A stretch of 5,526 nt of DNA from Lachnospiraceae bacterium (lineage in GTDB: Bacteria > Bacillota > Clostridia > Lachnospirales > Lachnospiraceae), in NCBI GenBank assembly GCA_003484785.1, contig DNAD01000139.1, positions 1 through 5,526 of the forward strand, written 5' to 3'. A model generated the notes under the pieces. It saw nothing but the letters and a program-made list of their open reading frames with translations, had not been told where the DNA came from and ran no database searches. The position numbers were made by a program, and so were the translations under genes. Positions 1 through 5,526 of this stretch are shown in pieces (within the stretch, counting starts at the first letter, position 1; each line of letters starts with the position of its first letter).

Positions 1-609
1 GTTGAGCTTTCAGATGCTCTCAGGAGCGAAGCAAGCCACGAAGGCAACTTTACAAACGAAGGCGGCTATGACTACCGTTTCAGGTATCTTAAGAATATCA
101 TGGGACTTTGGATGATACAGTCCGTCCGCCACGAAACAAAGGATGCCTACAGCTTTGCCCAGCTGTGTGAAATGGCCGAAGAGGAAAAGGACTTTCCTTC
201 GAGGGTGGATGTCAACGACCAGAGCTTCTTTGCTCCCCTTAACATGGGCGAAGCGATAAGGGAATACTGCAGAAAAACTGACCAGCAGGTACCCGAAACC
301 ATCGGTCAGCTAAGCACCGTCATCTACCAGAGCCTCGCGCAGAGCTATGCTAAAACGGTTAAGGAGATCGAGGACAATACCGGTAAGAGCTTTGATACCA
401 TCTGTATAATAGGCGGAGGAGCTAACGCAGACTACTTAAACAGCCTCACCGCAAAGGCCACAAAAAAGACAGTGACCGCCGGTCCCACGGAAGCCACGGC
501 CATCGGAAACATCCTTGCCCAGCTTATCGCAGAGGGTGAGATAAAAGACTTAAAGAGCGCCCGGGAAATAGTGGCCGCCTCCTTCGAGATAAAAACCTTT
601 ACCGACTGA
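1..609 (+). CDS. rhaB: Rhamnulokinase, C-terminal part (5' end outside window)
   Basis: This is the last 202 residues of an FGGY-family carbohydrate kinase, read in frame from base 1 to the TGA at 607-609. The best match from memory is L-rhamnulokinase, which phosphorylates L-rhamnulose to L-rhamnulose 1-phosphate with ATP in cytosolic rhamnose breakdown. Visible support: the stretch NFTNEGG followed by RFRYLKNIMGLW (fragment residues about 16-37) is characteristic of RhaB; the IIGGGAN motif (about 136-142) followed by DYLN is the FGGY nucleotide-binding segment; GPTEATAIGN (about 161-170) is the usual C-terminal ATP-side motif. Full-length family members are roughly 470-490 residues, so about 60% is missing upstream. 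An ATG at 100 is internal and not the start, because conserved sequence continues upstream of it. It is probably the last gene of its operon, since a promoter follows. Another FGGY kinase specificity is possible but less likely. Confidence 0.88.
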   Translation, partial: VELSDALRSEASHEGNFTNEGGYDYRFRYLKNIMGLWMIQSVRHETKDAYSFAQLCEMAEEEKDFPSRVDVNDQSFFAPLNMGEAIREYCRKTDQQVPETIGQLSTVIYQSLAQSYAKTVKEIEDNTGKSFDTICIIGGGANADYLNSLTAKATKKTVTAGPTEATAIGNILAQLIAEGEIKDLKSAREIVAASFEIKTFTD

Positions 610-646
610 CAGAGTCAACAGACATTTGTGCGGATATCTCGCGGCA

Positions 647-675
647 TTGTTAATAAAACGGCTTTGTGATATACT
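647..675 (+). promoter_or_regulatory. Predicted sigma-A promoter of the signalling cluster
   Basis: The -35 box TTGTTA (647-652) and the -10 box TATACT (670-675) are separated by exactly 17 bases, and TG at 667-668 makes an extended -10 (TGATATACT). Transcription would start near 682, giving a leader of about 20 bases before the ATG at 703. The promoter lies in the 93-bp gap between the sugar kinase and the response regulator. That gap shows no strong hairpin plus T-tract, so readthrough from the sugar operon is not excluded. No clear operator repeat is visible. This is a consensus match by eye only. Confidence 0.55.
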
Positions 676-691
676 TTCAGGGGGGAGTTAC

Positions 692-696
692 AGGAG
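692..696 (+). promoter_or_regulatory. Ribosome binding site of the HD-GYP regulator
   Basis: AGGAG ends six bases before the ATG at 703 and fixes that start. A second purine-rich run, GGGGGGAG at 680-687, lies further upstream at a less suitable distance and close to the predicted transcription start. Confidence 0.7.
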
Positions 697-702
697 TTTG
701 GA

Positions 703-2097
703 ATGAAAAAAATACTGCTGGCTGATGATGACGAAATGAACCTTATGGTCACCGAAATGATCCTTTCGGAAATGGGCTATGAGGTCAGGTCAGTCTCCTG
801 CGGCAAAGACTGCATCTCGGCTCTTAAAGGAGAATATTTTGATCTTCTTCTTCTGGATATTGAGATGAAGGATTTAAACGGCATTGATGTCCTTAAGAAG
901 ATCCGTGCGCTTCCGGACGGCAGGGATATTAAAACCGTGTTCCTTACCGGTTCCTCCCATCTGGATGATATGGTGGATGCGATAAAGCTTGGGGCCATAG
1001 ATTTTATACGAAAGCCCGCTCTCCCCGAAAATCTCCTGCAGGTCGTAAGAAGTGCTCTTGATGCAAAGACAAGAGACTATATCCTGGTAGTGGACGACGA
1101 TCTCATGAGCCGTATCTCCGCAGAGGAAATGTTCGGTATGCGATACAGGGTTGGCTGCGTTGCTTCCGGGGAAGAGGCTCTGCAGACCATTGCGGAGGAG
1201 AAACCCGATCTGATCCTTCTGGATCTTCATATGCCGGGAATGGACGGTCTTTCGGTCATGAAGAAGCTTCGTGAAACGGAAGGCTGTGATAATATCCCCG
1301 TGATCTTTCTTACCGCGGACGACGATATCGAAACCGAAGTCAAGCTTTTTGAAGCCGGCGCCATGGATTATATCAAAAAGCCCTACGTTCTGCAGGTTGC
1401 CCTCCAGAGGATAAGGCGTATCCTTGAGCTTAAGCATCTTCAGAAATCCCTTCAGTACGAGGTCGACAGAAAGACCGCTGCCCTTGTTGAGAGCAGCCAT
1501 AAGGTAAAGACACTTTCGGAGCAGGTCATAAAAGCCCTTTCAGAAATCATAGATGCCAAGGACACCTATACAAACGGTCATTCCAACCGGGTTGCCTATT
1601 ATTCCCGGAGCATTGCCTCACGCATGGGAAAGCCGGGTATAGCCCTGAGCGAGATATACAATATCGCACTTCTTCACGATGTGGGAAAAGTAAGTATCCC
1701 CGGGATCATTCTCAACAAGCCCGGCAAGCTTACTCCCGATGAGTACACCATCATAAAGAATCATACCGTAACCGGCTACGAGATACTTAAGACCATCTCC
1801 GAGATGCCCGCTCTTTCAATAGGCGCCAGATGGCACCATGAAAGATATGACGGTGAGGGCTACCCCGACGGCATCAGTGGAGCTGACATTCCCGAGATCG
1901 CCCGTATCATAAGCGTAGCCGACTGTTATGACGCAATGACCTCCGACAGGAGCTATCGTAAGGCGCTGCCACAGCACTTTGTAAGATCCGAGATCAAAAA
2001 CGGAAGAGGTACTCAGTTCGATCCCTATATTGCAGACATCATGCTTGAAATGATAGATGAGGATACATATTACAATATGCACGGAGGTAGTCTATGA
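703..2097 (+). CDS. Response regulator REC-REC-HD-GYP, predicted c-di-GMP phosphodiesterase
   Basis: This is a 464-residue cytosolic response regulator with two receivers and an HD-GYP output domain, a family that hydrolyses cyclic di-GMP. REC1 (about 3-118) has the acidic pocket D8-D10, phosphoacceptor D52, T82 and K104-P105. Its loop reads DIEMKD rather than the usual DxxMP. REC2 (about 126-242) has D131-D133, D174 in DLHMPGMDG, T204 and K226-P227, all canonical. A charged helical linker (about 236-280) leads into HD-GYP (about 280-455). There the expected metal and catalytic residues are present: H293 in NGHS, H325-D326 with K329 (HDVGK), H354, H378-H379, the GYP signature DGEGYP (383-388) and D407. 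Nothing suggests a degenerate enzyme. It is the first gene of the cluster, behind its own promoter, and its stop overlaps the next start. The likely phosphodonor is the HPt domain of the downstream hybrid kinase; that pairing is inferred from gene order. Confidence 0.95.
   Translation: MKKILLADDDEMNLMVTEMILSEMGYEVRSVSCGKDCISALKGEYFDLLLLDIEMKDLNGIDVLKKIRALPDGRDIKTVFLTGSSHLDDMVDAIKLGAIDFIRKPALPENLLQVVRSALDAKTRDYILVVDDDLMSRISAEEMFGMRYRVGCVASGEEALQTIAEEKPDLILLDLHMPGMDGLSVMKKLRETEGCDNIPVIFLTADDDIETEVKLFEAGAMDYIKKPYVLQVALQRIRRILELKHLQKSLQYEVDRKTAALVESSHKVKTLSEQVIKALSEIIDAKDTYTNGHSNRVAYYSRSIASRMGKPGIALSEIYNIALLHDVGKVSIPGIILNKPGKLTPDEYTIIKNHTVTGYEILKTISEMPALSIGARWHHERYDGEGYPDGISGADIPEIARIISVADCYDAMTSDRSYRKALPQHFVRSEIKNGRGTQFDPYIADIMLEMIDEDTYYNMHGGSL
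2083..2097 (+). promoter_or_regulatory. RBS and ATGA start/stop overlap coupling the HD-GYP and FIST genes
   Basis: GGAGG at 2083-2087 lies six bases before the ATG at 2094. The TGA of the upstream gene (2095-2097) overlaps this ATG in the sequence ATGA. The strong site and the overlap fix the start and indicate translational coupling, so the two proteins are probably made together. Confidence 0.85.
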
Positions 2098-3290
2098 ATT
2101 CTCTGACGATCTATACCAATGAAATAGATGACCTCGAGGAAGCCGCTTCCGAGCTGTTTGCACAGGCGGAGGGCTTTGTCTTTAAGCGAAATACCCTCGG
2201 GATCCTTTTTGCGGAGGATGAGTCCGATTATGACGGGCTTTATGAGCTGCTTGCAGAAAAATGGGATTTCCCCATAATCGGATGCACGGCCATGGCCGTG
2301 CTTTTAGGAGACATAGGCTACTGCGGCACCGGCATATCCATCATGCTGCTGACCGCCGATGACTGTGATTTTTCCATAGGCATGACCGATGAGCTCAACT
2401 CGGAAAACTTCATTGAAAAAATATCCGAAACCTACAGGGAATTAAAAAGTTCCCTTCCCGGAGAGGTTAAGCTGGTACTGACCTACGGAGCGATGTCCAC
2501 CGGAAACCGTAATGTTTCGGGGGATGAGCTTGTCCACGCCATTGACATCATCGCGGGAGGCATTCCCATTTACGGAGCTCTGGCCTCGGACGGCCTTTCC
2601 TTTGACAAATTCCGCCTTTTTTACAACTCAAAAACCTCCAGGACCGCTCAGGTTCTGGTACTGATCTCCGGAAACATAGATCCCAGGTTCATATGCGTCA
2701 ATTCCATAGAAAACAGGGCCAATTTTTATTATGAAGTGACTAAATCACACAGCAACAAGGTTGACCGGCTGGGAAACGAAACCTTCGTGGATGCCCTTAT
2801 CCATGAGAATCTTGAGGTGGAAAGCACCGGGATCCAGGGCGCTTATCTTCTGTCCCCCTTTGTATTTACGCTGAAAAAGCCCAACGGGGACAGCCTTGAG
2901 GTGGCAAGGACTTTGATGTCTCTGGATCGGGAGACCGGAGCAGGGAATTTTATCGGAGGCATACCCGAGGGTGCCAGCTTAAGCATCGGCATAATCAGCC
3001 AGAATGATGTACAGAAATCGGTGAAAAAGGCCTTCGACTATATCCTTAATGAGCTTAAGTCAACCGAGCCCGAGTGTCATACTCTTCTGTGCAACTCCTG
3101 TCTGGCAAGGTTCCTGGCTCTGGCCAGCAACACCACTGCGGAGGCCGAGGCCTATACCGGAAGCCTGCCTGAGGGTGTATCCCTGATGGGAATGTATGCC
3201 GACGGCGAGATCTGTCCGGTTAAAGGAGACATCTCCGGGCTGTACTACAACATGTTCCACAACTTTACCTTTACGATACTTGCGTTTTGA
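2094..3290 (+). CDS. FIST N/C-domain sensory protein
   Basis: This is a 398-residue soluble protein with both halves of the FIST domain, a sensory module found in signal-transduction proteins and proposed to bind small ligands. FIST_N (about 25-215) includes IIGCTA (61-66), the LTYGAMS stretch (129-135) and GG..IYGALASDG (155-167). FIST_C (about 225-378) includes SPFVF (254-258), the NSCLAR segment (334-339), GMYADGEICP (366-375) and the closing FHNFTFT (388-394). No signal peptide, membrane segment or output domain is visible, so it should act through a partner. It sits between an HD-GYP regulator and a hybrid kinase, which makes the kinase the likely partner. Relatives called NosP in Proteobacteria bind haem and nitric oxide and control adjacent hybrid kinases. 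Whether this one binds haem cannot be told; candidate histidines are H148, H219, H237, H329 and H389. C333 and C336 form a CxxC. The family call is firm; the ligand is unknown. Confidence 0.9.
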   Translation: MNSLTIYTNEIDDLEEAASELFAQAEGFVFKRNTLGILFAEDESDYDGLYELLAEKWDFPIIGCTAMAVLLGDIGYCGTGISIMLLTADDCDFSIGMTDELNSENFIEKISETYRELKSSLPGEVKLVLTYGAMSTGNRNVSGDELVHAIDIIAGGIPIYGALASDGLSFDKFRLFYNSKTSRTAQVLVLISGNIDPRFICVNSIENRANFYYEVTKSHSNKVDRLGNETFVDALIHENLEVESTGIQGAYLLSPFVFTLKKPNGDSLEVARTLMSLDRETGAGNFIGGIPEGASLSIGIISQNDVQKSVKKAFDYILNELKSTEPECHTLLCNSCLARFLALASNTTAEAEAYTGSLPEGVSLMGMYADGEICPVKGDISGLYYNMFHNFTFTILAF

Positions 3291-3316
3291 CCCTGACATC
3301 GTAGCTGTTCAGTACC

Positions 3317-3345
3317 TTCACAGTTACGAGACATCATCATATGAT
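3317..3345 (+). promoter_or_regulatory. Possible internal promoter before the hybrid kinase
   Basis: TTCACA (3317-3322) and TATGAT (3340-3345) each match five of six bases of the sigma-A boxes and are spaced by 17 bases. They lie in the 74-bp gap between the FIST and kinase genes. The predicted start of transcription, near 3352, falls inside or beside the ribosome binding site, leaving a leader of only about 13 bases, which weakens the call. The -10 overlaps a perfect 10-bp palindrome, ATCATATGAT (3336-3345), which could be an operator half or chance. No terminator is seen in the gap, so the kinase is probably also read from the upstream promoter. Confidence 0.35.
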
Positions 3346-3350
3346 CTGAG

Positions 3351-3358
3351 AGGGAAGG
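3351..3358 (+). promoter_or_regulatory. Ribosome binding site of the hybrid kinase
   Basis: AGGGAAGG ends six bases before the ATG at 3365. An in-frame TGA at 3347-3349 closes the frame just upstream, so this ATG is the first possible ATG start and the site supports it. Confidence 0.65.
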
Positions 3359-3364
3359 GCTACG

Positions 3365-5526
3365 ATGGACAGCAATATCTCCGAAACCGAAAAACAGCTT
3401 CTTCACGAAAACAAAAGGCTCAGCCGTGAGATCACCAGGCTGAAAAAGGACAATACCATTCTCAGGCTTGCAAATGAACAGGCAGCCCATACTCAGGCGT
3501 ATATCCAGAAGGACAGCCTCCGTCAGGCCTTTTATAATGATCAGCTCCTGCGTTCCGCCGCAAATCTCCTGATAATGACCGATGCAAGACTTCGGACCAT
3601 CATGACCTCTGATGTCTTTTTTGTGTACAATAATAAATTCGACAAGCTTAAGATCAAACAGGGTGTTCCCCTCAGTGAGGCTATGGAAGGGATCCTCTGC
3701 GAGGAAGAGCTTAATGAATTCCTCAGAAAATGTACCCTGGCTCTCGATGGCTTCGACGTGGATTCCTATGTGACACAAAATCGCGACAACGTCAGGGGGA
3801 TCAGCTGGCAGATCCATATACAGCTCATGAAGAGAGGTGCGGATAAAGTAGGCCTGAATATCCTCTTTGTTGATATCACGAGGCTCGTTGATGCCCTTAA
3901 ACAGGCCGAGGAAGCTGATAAGGCAAAAAGCAATTTCCTTGCCAACATGTCCCACGAAATCCGTACCCCCATGAACTCCATAAGCGGCATGGCAGAGCTC
4001 ATATTAAGGGACTGCTACGATGAAAACGCCAAAAGATACGCCTCCTCCATCCGTTCCGCTTCAAAAACCCTTATTTCCATCATCAACTCGATCCTGGACA
4101 TCTCCAAGATCGAATCCGGAAATTTCACCCTTGTCGAAGAGAGCTTTCAGACGATCTCCCTGTTCAATGATGTTATAACTATCATAAAGATCAGGCTCCA
4201 CGACAAGGATGTGGAGCTTAAGACCGAGATTGACGAAAATCTCCCCAAAAAGCTTTACGCGGATGAAGTGCGCCTCAAGCAGATCCTGATAAACCTTCTG
4301 GGTAATTCGGTAAAATTCACTCACAAAGGCAGCATCACCCTGGGAGTAAGCTTTGAGAAGACCGGAGGCACCTACTGCCGGCTGAGATTCAGGGTTGCGG
4401 ATACAGGGATCGGCATAAAGCCCGAGGATCTCAATAATATTTTTTCAAGCTTTACCCAGGTGGATACAAAAAAGAACCGTGCCGTGGAAGGTACGGGACT
4501 GGGTCTTGCCATCAGTAAAAGAATGATAGAAATGATGGATGGCAGTATCTCAGTGGAAAGCACCTACGGTGAGGGAACGGTTTTCTTCTTCGATGTGCTT
4601 GTGAGAGTAATAAGCTGGGAGCCCGCCGGGCCTGCAGGAGGAGAGGATGAGCTCTGCAGAACCCCCTTCAGCATATCCTTTACAGCTGACGAGGCTTCTA
4701 TCCTGGTGGTGGACGACAATGAAATGAACCTTGCCGTAGCCGAAGGGCTCTTAAGGCCCTACGGCATAAAGGTCACCCTTTCCCAAAACGGCGAAGAGGC
4801 CCTGAAGGAGCTTTCGGAGAAGGACTTCGACATTGTCTTCATGGATCACATGATGCCTGTAATGGACGGCGTTGAGGTCCTTAAGAAGCTAAGGAAGATC
4901 CCGGGCAGAGAGGATGTCTGCGTTATCGCCCTGACCGCAAATGCCCTGAGCGGAGTCGAGGCTGAGTACAAGGCCCTGGGATTTCAGGATTTTCTCGCTA
5001 AGCCCATAGAACCCCTGAGCATGGAACGGATCCTGCTGCGTCACCTTCCCAGGGATTTCATCAAGCCCCTGAAGGAGAAGTTTATAAAGCCTCTGGAAAA
5101 AAAGCCTTCCTCGATACTTGAGAAGGCCGAAAAAGGGCTGCCCGGGCTTGAAGAGCTCATAGATGTTAAAACAGGCCTCGTCTATTGCATGGGGAACATG
5201 GATTTTTACGAAAAAATGCTTGCAGCCTTTCTCAAGGCCGATAAGAGCGATGACCTCGAAAGATCTTTTGAAAACAGCCAATGGGACGACTACCGGATAG
5301 ATGTCCATTCCGTCAAATCAAATGCCCGCTCCATAGGAGCTCTCGGGCTTGCAAAGAAGGCCGGGGAGCTGGAGGAGGCCGTAAGGCAGAATAAATTGTC
5401 ATATGTTGCAAAATCTCATTCTGCTTTTATAGACCTGTATCATCAGGTACTATGCAGTATAAGTAGAAAAAATGAAATTATTCAGTCAGCTGCGCTGACT
5501 GAATCGGAACAATCTGAAGATTGTTC
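3365..5526 (+). CDS. Soluble hybrid histidine kinase, PAS-like/HisKA/HATPase/REC/HPt (3' end outside window)
   Basis: The frame stays open for 720 codons to the window edge. A predicted coiled coil (about 7-50) is followed by a divergent PAS-like domain (about 60-175, ending LFVDITRL) and a signalling helix. HisKA carries H197 in SHEIRTP (196-202). The ATPase domain (about 295-415) has an N box with N310 and N314, G1 DTGIGI (346-351) and G2 GTGLGL (376-381). The receiver (about 445-563) has D450-D451, phosphoacceptor D494 in MDHMMP, T524 and K546-P547. A lysine-rich linker leads to an HPt domain (about 598-698) with H648 in HSVKS followed by IGA. All phosphotransfer residues are present, so an H197-D494-H648 relay is expected, probably ending on the HD-GYP regulator. 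No membrane segment is visible, pointing to a cytosolic signal, perhaps through the FIST protein. The part after about residue 700 resembles no known domain and is encoded in unusually AT-rich DNA with two hairpins; the stop codon is not seen. Confidence 0.95.
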   Translation, partial: MDSNISETEKQLLHENKRLSREITRLKKDNTILRLANEQAAHTQAYIQKDSLRQAFYNDQLLRSAANLLIMTDARLRTIMTSDVFFVYNNKFDKLKIKQGVPLSEAMEGILCEEELNEFLRKCTLALDGFDVDSYVTQNRDNVRGISWQIHIQLMKRGADKVGLNILFVDITRLVDALKQAEEADKAKSNFLANMSHEIRTPMNSISGMAELILRDCYDENAKRYASSIRSASKTLISIINSILDISKIESGNFTLVEESFQTISLFNDVITIIKIRLHDKDVELKTEIDENLPKKLYADEVRLKQILINLLGNSVKFTHKGSITLGVSFEKTGGTYCRLRFRVADTGIGIKPEDLNNIFSSFTQVDTKKNRAVEGTGLGLAISKRMIEMMDGSISVESTYGEGTVFFFDVLVRVISWEPAGPAGGEDELCRTPFSISFTADEASILVVDDNEMNLAVAEGLLRPYGIKVTLSQNGEEALKELSEKDFDIVFMDHMMPVMDGVEVLKKLRKIPGREDVCVIALTANALSGVEAEYKALGFQDFLAKPIEPLSMERILLRHLPRDFIKPLKEKFIKPLEKKPSSILEKAEKGLPGLEELIDVKTGLVYCMGNMDFYEKMLAAFLKADKSDDLERSFENSQWDDYRIDVHSVKSNARSIGALGLAKKAGELEEAVRQNKLSYVAKSHSAFIDLYHQVLCSISRKNEIIQSAALTESEQSEDC
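5057..5104 (+). repeat. Tandem 8-residue repeat in the REC-HPt linker
   Basis: Kinase residues 565-580 read FIKPLKEK then FIKPLEKK, two adjacent copies differing by a K/E order swap. The DNA copies (24 bases each) differ at several third codon positions. The duplication is therefore old, or the similarity arose by selection for a charged linker. It lies between the receiver and the HPt domain. Confidence 0.6.
5480..5504. repeat. Perfect inverted repeat, 11-bp stem with 3-base loop
   Basis: ATTCAGTCAGC (5480-5490) is followed by TGC and then its exact reverse complement GCTGACTGAAT (5494-5504). It follows the A-rich run 5467-5472 and lies inside the still-open kinase frame. No T-tract follows on the + strand, so it is not a classic intrinsic terminator in that direction. 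It may be a structured mRNA element, part of a terminator completed further on, or an end of a mobile or repeat element. Confidence 0.75.
5507..5526. repeat. Perfect inverted repeat, 8-bp stem with 4-base loop, at window edge
   Basis: GAACAATC (5507-5514), loop TGAA, then GATTGTTC (5519-5526), a perfect match that reaches the last base of the window. It begins two bases after the preceding 11-bp hairpin. The stem could extend by CG (5505-5506) if the next unseen bases are CG. Confidence 0.7.

Noticed and set aside
600..640. Possible terminator after the sugar kinase
   Set aside because: Only weak 4-bp pairings (GACT...AGTC near 604-616; GCG...CGC near 630-643) without a following T-tract, so it is not reported as a terminator.
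874..1500. 208-codon open frame on the - strand inside the HD-GYP regulator
   Set aside because: It lies fully opposite a confidently identified gene with conserved receiver motifs, and its translation shows no recognisable domain. It is a shadow of the + strand codon bias.
1510..2090. Possible degenerate HD-GYP domain, as in some regulatory HD-GYP proteins
   Set aside because: HD (H325-D326), H354, H378-H379, D407 and the DGEGYP signature are all intact, so an active enzyme is the better reading.
3196..3429. 77-codon + strand open frame bridging the FIST end and kinase start
   Set aside because: It is out of frame with both flanking genes, its product is low-complexity, and the kinase start at 3365 has its own ribosome binding site.
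3245..3955. 236-codon open frame on the - strand across the FIST-kinase junction
   Set aside because: It is antisense to two well-supported genes, has no family resemblance and no ribosome binding site that I could support.
1..5526. CRISPR array, tRNA, rRNA, transposase or phage genes
   Set aside because: No spaced direct repeats, RNA-gene signatures or transposase/integrase motifs were seen; nearly all sequence is accounted for by four coding regions.

Overview
The codon usage, the rhamnulokinase type and the architecture of the signalling proteins suggest a Firmicute of the Lachnospiraceae type (a Butyrivibrio- or Clostridium XIVa-like gut anaerobe). This is inferred from protein style and Shine-Dalgarno-led genes, not from any marker gene. 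All real genes lie on the + strand, and coding density is very high.

Layout: positions 1-609 hold the C-terminal part of an FGGY-family sugar kinase, most likely L-rhamnulokinase (rhaB), whose start is outside the window. A 93-bp gap follows. It has no convincing terminator but carries a good sigma-A-type promoter with an extended -10. The rest is a signalling cluster: (i) 703-2097, a response regulator with two receiver domains and an intact HD-GYP c-di-GMP phosphodiesterase domain; (ii) 2094-3290, a two-part FIST sensory protein, translationally coupled to the first gene by an ATGA overlap; (iii) from 3365 to the window edge, a soluble hybrid histidine kinase with the order coiled coil, PAS-like domain, HisKA, HATPase, receiver, HPt. 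A second possible promoter sits in the 74-bp gap before the kinase.

Together these three proteins hold every part of a four-step phosphorelay: kinase His197, to receiver Asp494, to HPt His648, to Asp52 and/or Asp174 of the HD-GYP regulator. The output would be breakdown of cyclic di-GMP. The kinase shows no membrane segment, so a cytosolic input is likely, and the FIST protein encoded beside it is the natural candidate for that input. The arrangement recalls the proteobacterial NosP (FIST) proteins encoded next to hybrid kinases, but here it is in an apparently anaerobic Firmicute and the ligand is unknown.

The last ~135 bases differ from the rest: G+C falls from about 58% to about 28% near 5390, and two perfect hairpins (11-bp and 8-bp stems) lie back to back at the very end while the kinase frame is still open.
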